A stretch of 64,000 nucleotides of DNA from Rhodocyclales bacterium (GCA_016183655.1 JACPEH010000024.1:1-64000), one strand, 5' to 3'; shown: positions 51,628 to 61,179, numbered from the stretch's first letter. Made by a program: numbers and translations. The notes: generated from the sequence alone by a model not told the origin.

Positions 51628-53412
51628 ATGCGGCGCCTGATCCTGCTCGCCTTCCTCGTCCTGCTCGCGCTGCTGCCTGTGCTGCTGCCGGAGTCGGCCG
51701 AGTTCTACGTGACGCTGGCGAACTACATCGGCCTCTACGCGCTGGTCGCGCTCGGCCTGGTGCTGCTGACCGGCGTCGGCGGCCTGACCAGTTTCGGCCA
51801 GGCCGCCTTCGTCGGCGTCGGCGCCTACGCCACGGCCTGGCTGACCACCGCCTTCGGCTGGAGTCCGTGGCTGACGTTGCTGGTCGCCGTTGCGGCCACG
51901 ACGGTGGTGGCGCTCTTCCTCGGCTTCATCACGCTGCGCATGGGCGGCCACTACCTGCCGCTCGGCACCATCGCCTGGGGCATCAGCCTCTACTTCCTGT
52001 TCGGCAACATCGAGGCCTTCGGCGGCCATACCGGGCTGGGCGGCATCCCGCCGGTGTCGCTGGCCGGCATCGAGCTGAAGAGCGGCCGCGAATTCTATTA
52101 CCTGATCTGGATCGCGCTGATGTTCGGCGTGGTGGCGACGCAGAACCTGCTCGACTCGCGCGACGGCCGCGCCATCCGCGCCTTGAAGGGCGGCGTCGTG
52201 ATGGCCGAGGCGATGGGCGTGAACACCGCCTGGTACAAGATCGTCATCTTCACCGTCGCCGCGCAGTTCGCCTGCGTCTCCGGCTGGCTCTACGCGCACC
52301 TGCAGCGTTTTGTGAATCCGACGCCGTTTTCGCTGACGCAGGGCATCGAATACCTGTTCATGGCGGTGATCGGTGGTGTCGGCCACGTCTGGGGTGCGCT
52401 GCTCGGTGCCGGACTGATCACCATCTTCAAGCAGTGGCTGCAGGATCTGCTGCCGAAGCTGCTCGGCCAGTCCGGCAACTTCGAGGTGATCGTCTTCGGG
52501 CTGGTCATGATCTTCGTGCTGCACCGCGCCCGCGACGGACTGTGGCCGGTGCTGCTGGCGCGTGTCGAGCGCCTCTGGCCGGCGCTGGCGGCCAACGCCG
52601 GCGGCCGCGTCGCCGCTGCCGAACGGCTGCCGAAGCGGGAGATGCCGCAGGCCGGCGACACCATCCTCGACGTGCAACAGGTGACCAAGCGCTTCGGCGG
52701 CCTCACCGCCAACAACGCGGTCAGCTTCACCGTCCGCGCCGGCGAGGTGATGGCGCTGATCGGACCGAACGGCGCCGGCAAGAGCACGATGTTCAACTGC
52801 ATCTCCGGCGTCAATCCGCCGACCGAGGGCGAAGTGCGCTTCCTCAACCAGCGCGTCGACGGCCTGGCGTCGCGCGAGATCGCCCGCCGCGGCATGAGCC
52901 GGACCTTCCAGCACGTGCGCCTGCTGCCGGCGATGAGCGTGCTCGACAACGTCGCCATCGGCGCCCACCTGCGCGGCAGCAAGACCTTCGTCCATTCGTC
53001 GCTGCGTCTCGACCGCGAGGAAGAGCGCCGGCTGCGCCACGAGGCAGCACGGCAGATCGAGCGCGTCGGTCTCGGCGAGCACCTGTTCGATGCTGCCGGT
53101 AGCCTGCCGCTGGGTAAGCAGCGCATCGTCGAGATCGCCCGCGCGCTCGCCGCCGATCCTTGCCTGCTGCTGCTCGACGAGCCGGCGGCCGGCCTCCGCT
53201 ACCTGGAGAAGCAGGCGCTCGCCGAGCTGCTGCGGAAACTGCGCGGCGAGGGTATGGGCATCCTGCTGGTCGAGCACGACATGGATTTCGTCATGGGCCT
53301 GGCCGATCGCGTAGTGGTCATGGAATTCGGCGAGAAGCTCGCCGAGGGGCTGCCGCAGCAGATCCAGGAGGATCCGAAAGTGCTGCAGGCGTATCTCGGC
53401 GGGGTGGAGTAA
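51628..53412 (+). CDS. Fused ABC permease (LivM) and ATPase (LivG)
   Basis: In the 594-residue protein, residues 1-320 are a LivM permease (YIGLYALVALGLVLLTGVGGLTSFGQAAFVGVGAYATAWL; ALKGGVVMAEAMGVNTAWYKIVIF). Residues 345-594 are a LivG ATPase with Walker A GPNGAGKST and Walker B LLLLDEPAAG. The ABC signature reads LPLGKQRIVEIARAL instead of LSGGQ/LSYGQ. The fusion makes permease and ATPase equimolar. GAGGAG precedes ATG 51628. Confidence 0.92.
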   Translation: MRRLILLAFLVLLALLPVLLPESAEFYVTLANYIGLYALVALGLVLLTGVGGLTSFGQAAFVGVGAYATAWLTTAFGWSPWLTLLVAVAATTVVALFLGFITLRMGGHYLPLGTIAWGISLYFLFGNIEAFGGHTGLGGIPPVSLAGIELKSGREFYYLIWIALMFGVVATQNLLDSRDGRAIRALKGGVVMAEAMGVNTAWYKIVIFTVAAQFACVSGWLYAHLQRFVNPTPFSLTQGIEYLFMAVIGGVGHVWGALLGAGLITIFKQWLQDLLPKLLGQSGNFEVIVFGLVMIFVLHRARDGLWPVLLARVERLWPALAANAGGRVAAAERLPKREMPQAGDTILDVQQVTKRFGGLTANNAVSFTVRAGEVMALIGPNGAGKSTMFNCISGVNPPTEGEVRFLNQRVDGLASREIARRGMSRTFQHVRLLPAMSVLDNVAIGAHLRGSKTFVHSSLRLDREEERRLRHEAARQIERVGLGEHLFDAAGSLPLGKQRIVEIARALAADPCLLLLDEPAAGLRYLEKQALAELLRKLRGEGMGILLVEHDMDFVMGLADRVVVMEFGEKLAEGLPQQIQEDPKVLQAYLGGVE

Positions 53413-53416
53413 ACAT

Positions 53417-54157
53417 ATGTCCGAAAAACCGATCCTGCTCGAAGCCAGGGAGCTATCCGTTTCCTACGGCAAGGTCGAGGCCTTGCACAAGGTCAGCCTG
53501 AAGATCCGCGAAGGCGAGATCGTCACCGTGATCGGCCCCAATGGCGCCGGCAAGACGACGCTGCTGTCGTGCCTGATGGGCTTGCTGCCCGGGCGCGGCC
53601 AGGTCAGCTACGTCGGCCGAGTGCTCGGCAACGATTTCGAGGTCGAGGAGCGGGTCGGCCTCGGCCTGACGCTGGTGCCGGAAAAGCGTGAGCTGTTCGC
53701 CGACATGAGCGTCGAGGACAACCTGCTGCTCGGCGCCTTCGACCGCTACCGCCGCGGCGACCGCGACTACCGGACGACGATGGACGAGGTCTACGGCATC
53801 TTCCCGCGCCTCAAGGAACGCTCGGCGCAGCTCGCCGGCACCCTCTCCGGCGGCGAGCGGCAGATGCTGGCAATGGGCCGGGCGCTGATGGCCAAGCCGA
53901 AACTGCTGATGCTCGACGAACCCAGTCTGGGCCTGGCCCCGCTGATCATTCGCGAGATTTTCCGGACCGTTGCGCGGCTCCGCGAAATGGGCGTTTCCGT
54001 GCTGCTGGTCGAGCAAAATGCCCGCGCGGCCTTGCAGGTGGCGGATTTCGGCTATGTTCTGGAGACCGGGGAAATCTCGCTGGAAGGCCCCAGCGGCGAA
54101 CTGGCCAACGACCCCCGCGTCATCGAAGCTTATCTCGGACTGGGTGGGAAGCATTGA
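53417..54157 (+). CDS. ABC transporter ATPase, LivF type
   Basis: The 246-residue ATPase has Walker A GPNGAGKTT (near residue 45), Q-loop region, signature TLSGGERQMLAMGRALM and Walker B LLMLDEPSLGLAPLI, then VLLVEQNARAAL typical of LivF. It pairs with the ATPase domain of the fused protein, whose stop codon lies two bases upstream. It ends the aromatic operon. Confidence 0.93.
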   Translation: MSEKPILLEARELSVSYGKVEALHKVSLKIREGEIVTVIGPNGAGKTTLLSCLMGLLPGRGQVSYVGRVLGNDFEVEERVGLGLTLVPEKRELFADMSVEDNLLLGAFDRYRRGDRDYRTTMDEVYGIFPRLKERSAQLAGTLSGGERQMLAMGRALMAKPKLLMLDEPSLGLAPLIIREIFRTVARLREMGVSVLLVEQNARAALQVADFGYVLETGEISLEGPSGELANDPRVIEAYLGLGGKH

Positions 54158-54278
54158 GGCGCAAGGCTTGCGCCGGAAAAATCCGGCAAAAAAAGTTGTG
54201 GCATTTGAAAAAAGCCTATGACACAATCACTCGCGGCTACCGCCTTCCGTCAACACACTCACACGTAGGAGACACTGC

Positions 54279-54563
54279 ATGAACAAGAGCGAACTCATCG
54301 ATGCCATCGCTGCTGGTGCTGATATCAGCAAGGCTGCTGCCGGTCGTGCCCTCGACGCCGCCGTCGGTGCCATCACCACGGCCGTATCCAAGGGTGACAA
54401 TGTGACCCTGGTTGGCTTCGGTTCCTTCAAGGCTGCCAAGCGTGCCGCCCGCACCGGCAAGAACCCGAAGACCGGCGCCGCCATCAAGATCCCGGCGACG
54501 ACCGTGCCGAAGTTCTCGGCTGGTGCTTCCTTCAAGGCTGCCGTTGCCAAGAAGAAGAAGTAA
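54279..54563 (+). CDS. hup: HU-family nucleoid DNA-binding protein
   Basis: The 94-residue protein [79 protein letters not shown] is canonical HU, with GFGSF and R-x-GxNPxTG beta-arm motifs and Lys-rich end. GTAGGAG precedes the ATG. It has its own AT-rich upstream region and a strong terminator, so it is monocistronic. The less GC-biased codon use fits high expression. Confidence 0.96.
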   Translation: MNKSELIDAIAAGADISKAAAGRALDAAVGAITTAVSKGDNVTLVGFGSFKAAKRAARTGKNPKTGAAIKIPATTVPKFSAGASFKAAVAKKKK

Positions 54564-54580
54564 TACCCGCTGCAAAAGAA

Positions 54581-54618
54581 AAATGCAGAAGGCCGCCTCC
54601 GGGCGGCCTTCTGCATTT
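54581..54618. terminator. Bidirectional terminator between hup and cytochrome c gene
   Basis: AAATGCAGAAGGCCGCC-TCCG with its exact complement forms a 17-bp perfect stem, A-rich on the left and T-rich on the right. It can stop transcription from both sides. Confidence 0.9.
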
Positions 54619-54638
54619 CCGGTGCGGCCGGCGCCGGT

Positions 54639-55259
54639 TCAGTTGAGGCTGGCCAGGTAGTTCGCCAGCGCGCTGATCTCGTTCTTGCTCAGTTTCGCCG
54701 TGGCCGCGGCCATCAGCGGGTCGTTGCGCTCGCCGCTGCGGTTGCGGTAGCGAGTGATCGAGATTTCCAGATAAGCGACCTTCTGTCCGGCGAGGCGGGG
54801 AATGGTGTCGCTGCCGTGGGCCTGCGGGCCGTGGCAAGCGGCGCAGATCTGCTCGAACTTGCCCTTGCCCCGTGCCGCCAGGGCGGCGTTGGCGGTGCCG
54901 GGCTGCGGTTTCCCCGCGCCATAGTAGAGCGCGATCTGGGCTCGCTCCTCGTCCTTCAGCACCTTGATCAAGCCCTGCATGAACTGGTCGCGGCGTTCGC
55001 CGCTGCCGAACTTGCGCATCTGCTCGACCAGGTAGGCCGGGTTCTGCCCGGCCAGGCTCGGCACTTCGGGGATGTGGCTGTTGCCATCCTCGCCGTGGCA
55101 GTTCACGCAGAAAAAGGCGGCCTGCTTGCCCTGCGCGATGGCCGCCCGGCTGGCCGCCGGCGTGGCTTGCATCGCCCGCAGGCGATCGAGGGCACCTGGC
55201 TGGGCGACGGCGGTCGCGCTCATCGCCGGAAGCAGAAGGAGAACGGCATAACGAACCAT
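54639..55259 (-). CDS. Di-heme cytochrome c4-like protein
   Basis: The 206-residue periplasmic protein has a signal peptide (MVRYAVLLLLPAMSATAVA) and two c-type heme sites, CVNCH and CAACH. Each is followed by a PxLAGQ...YL motif and a distant Met (QFMQGL, DPLMAAA) that may be the sixth ligand. The duplicated domain layout is that of cytochrome c4, which carries electrons to terminal oxidases or reductases. Confidence 0.9.
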   Translation of the reverse strand: MVRYAVLLLLPAMSATAVAQPGALDRLRAMQATPAASRAAIAQGKQAAFFCVNCHGEDGNSHIPEVPSLAGQNPAYLVEQMRKFGSGERRDQFMQGLIKVLKDEERAQIALYYGAGKPQPGTANAALAARGKGKFEQICAACHGPQAHGSDTIPRLAGQKVAYLEISITRYRNRSGERNDPLMAAATAKLSKNEISALANYLASLN

Positions 55260-55393
55260 CTATAACCTTTTTGCTAACATGGTTATTAATGGGGGGCGAT
55301 CATAGCCGAATGACGGGAGCTTAGGAAGCGCGTTGCCGGGGACAGGGCCGGTAAACGGCAACGGCCCGCATCGCTGCGGGCCGTCCGGAAAGC

Positions 55394-55470
55394 TGGTGGT
55401 GATGGGCGGAATCGAACCGCCGACCTACGGGTTATGAATCCGTCGCTCTAACCGTCTGAGCTACATCACC
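55394..55470 (-). tRNA. tRNA-Met (CAT), elongator type
   Basis: The minus strand reads GGTGATGTAGCTCAGACGG, then an anticodon stem GACGGATTCATAACCCGTAGGTC with CAT in the loop. The T arm is CGGTTCGATTCCG and the acceptor end CATCACCACCA, with encoded CCA. A pairing first base pair (G-C) fits elongator rather than initiator tRNA. Confidence 0.95.
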
Positions 55471-55542
55471 ATGAAAGGGGTCGGATTATAGGGGGAGGTC
55501 TCGCCCCGGTCAAGTTTCCCCTTGCCTGGGGCTACTGTCGTA

Positions 55543-55548
55543 TATAAT
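55543..55548 (+). promoter_or_regulatory. Consensus -10 box close to a start codon
   Basis: TATAAT lies eight bases before ATG 55556, with a TTGCCT 15 bases further upstream as possible -35. Transcription from it would start at or next to the ATG, leaving no room for a ribosome site. Confidence 0.45.
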
Positions 55549-55555
55549 TGATTCC

Positions 55556-55918
55556 ATGCCGGTTCCCGCCATTATTGCCTCCGTGATCAACAGTGTCGTC
55601 GGCTCCGCCGTCAATACTGCGATGGAGAACACGGTTTACGCGCCGCCCGCCCCGACCGAACTGGGGGTAGTGGGGGCGCGCGCTTTCCCCGAGGGGACGA
55701 AGAAGGGGGAGATGGTTCCGCTGCAGGGAGTGATGGAAATCCTCATCGACGGCAAGCCGCTGCCGCGCGCGCCGGGGCTGCAGATCCGCAACCAGCAGAA
55801 CCTGATCGTCATGCCCGGCACCATCCAGGAGAAAGTGCCGGTGCGCTACCAACTCGATCCGTCCGGTGCCGTTTCCCGCGTCTGGCTGCTGACGCGGACC
55901 GAGATCGCGGCGCCCTGA
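55556..55918 (+). CDS. Conserved hypothetical protein
   Basis: The 120-residue protein has an N-terminal amphipathic stretch (PVPAIIASVINSVVGSAVNTAMENTV) and a small beta-rich domain (LQGVMEILIDGKPLPRAPGLQIRNQQNLIVMPGTIQEKVPVRYQLDPSGAVSRVWLLTRTE). I do not recognise the family. No ribosome site is seen, and the -10 box abuts the start, so the transcript may be leaderless. It lies 40 bases upstream of miaB. Confidence 0.65.
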   Translation: MPVPAIIASVINSVVGSAVNTAMENTVYAPPAPTELGVVGARAFPEGTKKGEMVPLQGVMEILIDGKPLPRAPGLQIRNQQNLIVMPGTIQEKVPVRYQLDPSGAVSRVWLLTRTEIAAP

Positions 55919-55958
55919 CGCAGCTTCCTGATATTCAAAACCTGAACGAAATTCCGTA

Positions 55959-57305
55959 ATGCCCAAGAAACTCTTCATCCGCACTTTCGGGTGCCAGATG
56001 AACGAGTACGATTCGGACAAGATGGCCGACGTGCTCGCTTCTTCCGACGGGGTGGTGAAAACCGACAACCCCGAGGAAGCCGACATCATCCTCTTCAACA
56101 CCTGCTCGGTGCGCGAGAAGGCGCAGGAGAAGGTCTTCCACGACCTCGGCCGCGTTCGCCACCTGAAGCAGCAGAATCCCGACCTCGTCATCGGCGTCGG
56201 CGGCTGCGTCGCCAGCCAGGAAGGCGCGGCGATCGTCGCCCGCGCGCCCTATGTCGACGTCGTCTTCGGGCCGCAGACGCTGCACCGCCTGCCACAGCTG
56301 ATCGCCGAACGGCGCGCGAAGGGCAGGCCGGCGGTCGACATCTCCTTCCCGGAGATCGAGAAGTTCGACGCACTGCCGCCGGCCAAGGTCGACGGGGCGT
56401 CCGCCTTCGTCTCGATCATGGAGGGCTGCTCCAAGTTCTGCACCTTCTGCATCGTTCCCTACACGCGCGGCGAGGAAGTCTCGCGGCCGTTCGACGACGT
56501 GCTGACCGAAGTCGCCGGGCTGGCCGACCAGGGTGTCGGGGAAGTGACGCTGCTCGGCCAGAATGTGAACGCCTATCGCGGCGCGATGGCCGGCAGCGAC
56601 GAGATCGCCGACCTGGCGATGCTGATCGAATACATCGCCGAAGTGCCCGGCATCGAGCGCATCCGCTACACCACCTCGCATCCGCGCGAGATGACGCAGC
56701 GCCTGATCGACACCTATGCCCGGGTGCCGAAGCTGGTCTCGCACCTGCACCTGCCGGTGCAGTCGGGTTCGGACCGCATCCTGGCGGCGATGAAGCGCAA
56801 CTACACGGTGCTCGAATACAAGTCGATCATCCGCAAGCTGCGTGCGGCGCGGCCGGACCTGTCGTTGTCGACCGACTTCATCGTCGGCTTCCCCGGCGAG
56901 ACCGAGGCGGATTTCGAGAAGACGATGAAGCTGATCGACGAGGTCGGCTTCGACGCCTCGTTCTCCTTCATCTACAGCTCGCGTCCCGGCACGCCGGCGG
57001 CCGACCTCAAGGACGATACGCCGGACACGCTGAAGACGCAGCGCCTGATGCGACTGCAGAAGCGCATCGCCGAGCAGGCATCGGCGATCAGCGAGGCGAT
57101 GGTCGGCAGCGTGCAGCGCGTGCTGGTCGAAGGCGTCTCGAAGAAGAGCGACAGCGAGCTGGCGGCGCGCACCGACAACAACCGTGTCGTCAATTTCGTC
57201 GGTGGCGTAAACGGCGCCCGGCTGATCCACCGCTTCGTCGACGTCCGCATCACCGCGGCGCTGCCCAATTCGCTGCGCGGCGAGATCGTCACTCGTGAGA
57301 GCTAA
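55959..57305 (+). CDS. miaB: tRNA-2-methylthio-N6-dimethylallyladenosine synthase
   Basis: The 448-residue radical SAM methylthiotransferase has an N-terminal domain with three cluster Cys ([34 protein letters not shown]), radical SAM motif [16 protein letters not shown] near 155-165 and C-terminal TRAM domain. It modifies A37 of tRNAs reading UNN codons. It leads the conserved miaB-phoH-ybeY-corC-lnt order and overlaps phoH by 11 bases. Confidence 0.97.
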   Translation: MPKKLFIRTFGCQMNEYDSDKMADVLASSDGVVKTDNPEEADIILFNTCSVREKAQEKVFHDLGRVRHLKQQNPDLVIGVGGCVASQEGAAIVARAPYVDVVFGPQTLHRLPQLIAERRAKGRPAVDISFPEIEKFDALPPAKVDGASAFVSIMEGCSKFCTFCIVPYTRGEEVSRPFDDVLTEVAGLADQGVGEVTLLGQNVNAYRGAMAGSDEIADLAMLIEYIAEVPGIERIRYTTSHPREMTQRLIDTYARVPKLVSHLHLPVQSGSDRILAAMKRNYTVLEYKSIIRKLRAARPDLSLSTDFIVGFPGETEADFEKTMKLIDEVGFDASFSFIYSSRPGTPAADLKDDTPDTLKTQRLMRLQKRIAEQASAISEAMVGSVQRVLVEGVSKKSDSELAARTDNNRVVNFVGGVNGARLIHRFVDVRITAALPNSLRGEIVTRES

Positions 57306-58287
57306 GCCCCCCGCCAAAAAACGGCCGGTCGAGTTGCTGTTGTCGCCGGTCGCCAACAAGCACCTCGCCAACCTGTGCGGGGTGCTCGACGAAAACCTGC
57401 GCCAGATCGAAACCGCGCTCGACGTCACCATCGCCCGGCGCGGAGAACGCTTCACGATCCATGGCGACGCCGAACCGGCGGCGCGCTGCGCCGATGCCTT
57501 GCAGCACTTCTACGAGCTGGCCCGCGAACCGCTGTCGGTCGACGAGATCCAGCTTGGCCTGATCGAGCTGCTCAACCGTCCGGTGCGCAGCCTCTCGGTT
57601 GCCGGCGGTCCGTCGCCGGCGCTGATTACGCGGAAGAGCGAACTGCACGGGCGCACGCCGCGGCAGATCGAATACCTGAGGAACATCCAGGAGCACGACA
57701 TCACCTTCGGCATCGGCCCCGCTGGTACCGGAAAGACCTACCTCGCCGTCGCCTGCGCGGTCGACGCCTTCGAGCGCGAGCTGGTCTCGCGCATCGTGCT
57801 GACGCGACCGGCGGTCGAGGCCGGCGAACGCCTCGGCTTCCTGCCCGGCGACCTGGCGCAGAAGGTCGACCCCTACCTGCGCCCGCTCTACGACGCGCTC
57901 TACGACCTGATGGGCTTCGACCGCGTGATGAAGATGCTGGAGAAGCAGGCGATCGAGATCGCGCCGCTGGCCTACATGCGCGGGCGTACGCTGAACCACG
58001 CCTTCATCATCCTGGATGAAGCGCAGAACACGACGCCGGAGCAGATGAAGATGTTCCTGACCCGCATCGGCATCGGCGCCAAGGCGGTGATCACCGGCGA
58101 CGTCACCCAGGTCGACCTGCCGAAGGGGCAGAAGAGCGGCCTCATCGAGTCGCGGCGCATCCTGCAGGACGTGCGCGGCCTCGCCTTCACCGAGTTCGGC
58201 GCCGAGGACGTCGTCCGCCATCCGCTGGTCGCGCGCATCGTCGCCGCTTACGAGGCGCACACGAAGGCACAGGAAACGCCGCGATGA
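57295..58287 (+). CDS. ybeZ: PhoH-family ATPase (YbeZ)
   Basis: The 330-residue ATPase has Walker [21 protein letters not shown], Walker [25 protein letters not shown] and [12 protein letters not shown]. It is a P-loop protein that partners YbeY in RNA and ribosome processing. It is translated from GTG 57295 inside the end of miaB and overlaps ybeY by four bases, suggesting coupled translation. Confidence 0.95.
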   Translation: MRAKPPAKKRPVELLLSPVANKHLANLCGVLDENLRQIETALDVTIARRGERFTIHGDAEPAARCADALQHFYELAREPLSVDEIQLGLIELLNRPVRSLSVAGGPSPALITRKSELHGRTPRQIEYLRNIQEHDITFGIGPAGTGKTYLAVACAVDAFERELVSRIVLTRPAVEAGERLGFLPGDLAQKVDPYLRPLYDALYDLMGFDRVMKMLEKQAIEIAPLAYMRGRTLNHAFIILDEAQNTTPEQMKMFLTRIGIGAKAVITGDVTQVDLPKGQKSGLIESRRILQDVRGLAFTEFGAEDVVRHPLVARIVAAYEAHTKAQETPR

Positions 58288-58739
58288 GCGCCGTGAAGAA
58301 GGCCGGCGGCCGGCTCAATCTGTCCGTGCAATACGCCTGCAACACGGACGGGCTACCGTCACGGACCCAGTTGCGCGCCTGGGCGCGCGCTGCGCTGGTC
58401 GGCGGCGGTCAGGTCACCATCCGCTACGTCGATGCCGACGAAGGGCAGGCGCTCAACCGCGACTACCGCGGCAAGGACTACGCGACCAACGTGCTCTCCT
58501 TCGTCTACGAACAGGAGCCGCAGACCGTCGGCGACCTCGTCGTCTGCGCGCCGGTCGTCGCCCGTGAGGCCGCGGAGCAGCGCAAGCCGGCGGAGGCGCA
58601 TCACGCGCACCTGATCGTGCACGGCATGCTGCATCTGCAGGGCTACGATCACGAGACCGGCGAGGACGACGCGCGCGCCATGGAAACCAGGGAACGGGAG
58701 GTGCTTGCCGGGCTGGGCTACCCGGACCCCTATTTGTGA
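58284..58739 (+). CDS. ybeY: Endoribonuclease YbeY
   Basis: The 151-residue zinc-dependent RNase acts in 16S rRNA 3' maturation and ribosome quality control. It has the hallmark [42 protein letters not shown] with the three metal His, preceded by [13 protein letters not shown]. Its TGA stop is the first triplet of the inverted repeat at 58737. Confidence 0.96.
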   Translation: MSAVKKAGGRLNLSVQYACNTDGLPSRTQLRAWARAALVGGGQVTIRYVDADEGQALNRDYRGKDYATNVLSFVYEQEPQTVGDLVVCAPVVAREAAEQRKPAEAHHAHLIVHGMLHLQGYDHETGEDDARAMETREREVLAGLGYPDPYL

Positions 58740-58812
58740 GGAGTCAGGAGTAAGGGGTGAGGAGTGCGGAGTGGCCGGAGCTTACTCCTCACCCCTCACT
58801 CCTCACCCCTCA
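58737..58812. repeat. GAGGAGT-type inverted repeat between ybeY and corC
   Basis: A left arm of TGAGGAGT/AGGAGTAAGGGGTGAGGAGT units faces a right arm of ACTCCTCACCCC units, giving a stem of about 28 bp with few mismatches around a GC-rich loop. It begins with the ybeY stop codon and ends eight bases before the corC ATG. It resembles dispersed intergenic GGAGTGAGGGGTGAGG repeats. Confidence 0.85.
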
Positions 58813-58819
58813 TCGTGCA

Positions 58820-59662
58820 ATGGACGCACCCAAGCCGACCTTTTTCGAACGCCTTTCCTCGCTGCTGCTGCGTGAGCCGGAAGATCGCGAACAGCTGATG
58901 CAGCTGCTGCATTCGGCCTGCGAGCGCAACCTGCTCGATGCCGATGCGCTGTCGATCACCGAAGGGGCGCTGTCCGCGTCGGAGACCGCGGTGCGCGACG
59001 TGATGGTGCCGCGCGCGCAGATGGAGATGATCGATCTCAACGATCCGCTCGGCGAGATCCGCCGCATCGTCATAGAGACCGCGCATTCGCGTTTCCCGGT
59101 GCATGACGGCGACCGCGACAACGTCGTCGGCATCCTTCTCGCCAAGGACCTGCTGCGCCTCGCCGGCGAAACCTCGTTTGAGCTGCGCGACTGGCTGCGG
59201 CCGGCGGTGTTCATCCCCGAATCGAAGCGGCTGAACGTGCTGCTGCGCGAGTTCCGCGTCTCGCACAACCACATGGCCATCGTCGTCGACGAATACGGCG
59301 GCGTTGCCGGCCTTGTCACCATCGAGGACGTGCTCGAGCAGATCGTCGGCGACATCGAGGACGAATACGACTTCGACGAGGCCGACGACCAGATCCGCCT
59401 CGACCAGTCGGGGCGCTACCGGGTCAAGGCGCGGACGCGCATCGACGACTTCAATCACGCCTTCGGCTGCGCGCTGGCGGCCGAGGGCGTCGACACCATC
59501 GGCGGCCTGATCCTGCACCAGCTCGGCCATGTTCCGAAGCGCAACGAAACGATCGAACTGGCGGGCTTGCACTTCCGCGTGCTGCGCGCCGACCGGCGGC
59601 GCGTCTATACCCTGCTCGTCGAAAAGCTGCCGTCGGCGGATGACGCCGCGCCGGGCGCGTGA
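58820..59662 (+). CDS. corC: CorC/HlyC-family CBS protein (YbeX)
   Basis: The 280-residue cytosolic protein has paired CBS domains (VMVPRAQMEMIDLNDPLGEIRRIVIETAHSRFPVHDGDRDNVVGILLAKDLL and KRLNVLLREFRVSHNHMAIVVDEYGGVAGLVTIEDVLEQIVGDIEDEYD) and a C-terminal CorC_HlyC transporter-associated domain. It is linked to Mg/Co homeostasis and ribosome function. No good ribosome site precedes ATG 58820 because the inverted repeat fills the gap; its A/G-rich arm may be used instead. It overlaps lnt by four bases. Confidence 0.93.
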   Translation: MDAPKPTFFERLSSLLLREPEDREQLMQLLHSACERNLLDADALSITEGALSASETAVRDVMVPRAQMEMIDLNDPLGEIRRIVIETAHSRFPVHDGDRDNVVGILLAKDLLRLAGETSFELRDWLRPAVFIPESKRLNVLLREFRVSHNHMAIVVDEYGGVAGLVTIEDVLEQIVGDIEDEYDFDEADDQIRLDQSGRYRVKARTRIDDFNHAFGCALAAEGVDTIGGLILHQLGHVPKRNETIELAGLHFRVLRADRRRVYTLLVEKLPSADDAAPGA

Positions 59663-61179
59663 AGCGGCCGGTGTATTGGTTGCCGCCGCTGCTGGCCGTG
59701 CTGCTCGGCGCGGCCGGCGTCCTCGCCTTCGCGCCTTTCGGCTGGTTCGCCCTCGGCTGGCTGGTCATCGCCGGATTGTTCGCGCTCCTGCGCGGTGCCG
59801 ACAGCGGCCGCCGCGGCGCCTGGCTCGGCTTCGCCTTCGGTTGCGGCTGGTTCGGCGTCGGCACCTCGTGGGTCTTCGTCAGCCTGTCGGTGTTCGGCGG
59901 GTTGCCGCCGGCGGTCGCCGGCGTTGCTACCGCGCTCTTCTGCGCCGTTCTCGCGCTGTTCCCCGCGTTGGCCTGCGGCGCCTTTGCGCGCTGGCGGAGC
60001 GGTAGTTTCGTCGCCGAGGCGGCCTCGTTCGCCGCCTTGTGGGTGCTCTGCGAATGGCTGCGCAGCTGGCTGTTCACCGGCTTCCCGTGGCTTTCGCTCG
60101 GCTATTCGCAGGCGCCGCCGAGCCCGCTCGCCGGCTATGCGCCGGTGGTCGGCGTCTACGGGCTGTCGCTGCTCGCCGCGCTGCTCGGTGCGGCGATCGC
60201 CGAGGTGCTTCGCCGCTGGTTCGCGACCCCCTGCGCGGCTACCCGCAACCGGCTGTTCTGCTCCGCGCTGCCGCTGCTGGCGATCGGCGTCCTGCTCGCC
60301 GTCGGCGACCTGCTCGGCGATCTGCGCTGGAGCGAGCCGAGCGGGCCGCCGGTGAAGGTCGCGCTGCTGCAGGGCAACGTCCCGCAGGACCTGAAATGGC
60401 GGCCGGAAAAACTGACCGATTCGCTCGCCATCTACGAGCACCTGATGCGCGAGCATCCGGCAATGCTGACGGTGCTGCCGGAAACGGCGATCCCGACGTT
60501 CCTCGACCAGTTGCCGCCGCAGTATCTGGAGCGTTTGCTGTCGCATGCGCTCGAACAGCACGGCGACCTGCTGTTCGGCGTCGCCGTCGGCGACGGCGAG
60601 CGCTACGCCAACGCCGCCGCCAGCATCGGGGTCTCGCCGACGCAGCTCTACAGCAAGTCGCACCTGGTGCCGTTCGGCGAGTTCGTCCCACCCGGCTTCC
60701 AGTGGTTCCTCGACATGATGCGCATCCCGATGTCGAACTTCATGCCCGGGCCGGCGCGGCAGAGGCCGCTCGAAATCGGCGGGCAGCAGGTGGCGGTGAA
60801 TATCTGCTACGAGGACGTCTTCGGTGCCGAGATCATTCGCGCGCTGCCGCAGGCGACGCTGTTGGTCAATCTCTCCAATACCGCCTGGTTCGGCGATTCG
60901 CTGGCGCAGCCGCAGCACCTGCAGATTGCGCAGCTGCGCGCGCTGGAGACCGGGCGGCCGATGCTGCGCGCGACCAATACCGGCATGACTGCGGTGGTCG
61001 GCGCCGACGGCCGCGTGCAGGCGGTGCTGCCGCCCTTCACCCGCGACGCGCTGGTGGCCGAGGTGCAGGGGTACGCCGGGACGACGCCCTATGTGCGGTG
61101 GGGGAACGCGCCGGTGATCCTGGGCTCGCTGCTGTTGCTGGTGGTATTTGCCGGCTGGCGGCGTCGCCGCGTGCGCTGA
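59659..61179 (+). CDS. lnt: Apolipoprotein N-acyltransferase
   Basis: The 506-residue inner-membrane enzyme transfers the third acyl chain to lipoproteins. About seven membrane helices lie at the N-terminus, then a nitrilase-like domain with the catalytic triad in VLPETAIPTF (Glu), SKSHLVPFGEFVP (Lys) and VNICYEDVFGAE (Cys). FMPGPARQRPLEIGGQ and NLSNTAWFGDSLAQPQHLQIAQLRALETGRPMLRATNTG are typical. It starts at GTG 59659 within the corC stop and ends the operon. Confidence 0.96.
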   Translation: MKRPVYWLPPLLAVLLGAAGVLAFAPFGWFALGWLVIAGLFALLRGADSGRRGAWLGFAFGCGWFGVGTSWVFVSLSVFGGLPPAVAGVATALFCAVLALFPALACGAFARWRSGSFVAEAASFAALWVLCEWLRSWLFTGFPWLSLGYSQAPPSPLAGYAPVVGVYGLSLLAALLGAAIAEVLRRWFATPCAATRNRLFCSALPLLAIGVLLAVGDLLGDLRWSEPSGPPVKVALLQGNVPQDLKWRPEKLTDSLAIYEHLMREHPAMLTVLPETAIPTFLDQLPPQYLERLLSHALEQHGDLLFGVAVGDGERYANAAASIGVSPTQLYSKSHLVPFGEFVPPGFQWFLDMMRIPMSNFMPGPARQRPLEIGGQQVAVNICYEDVFGAEIIRALPQATLLVNLSNTAWFGDSLAQPQHLQIAQLRALETGRPMLRATNTGMTAVVGADGRVQAVLPPFTRDALVAEVQGYAGTTPYVRWGNAPVILGSLLLLVVFAGWRRRRVR

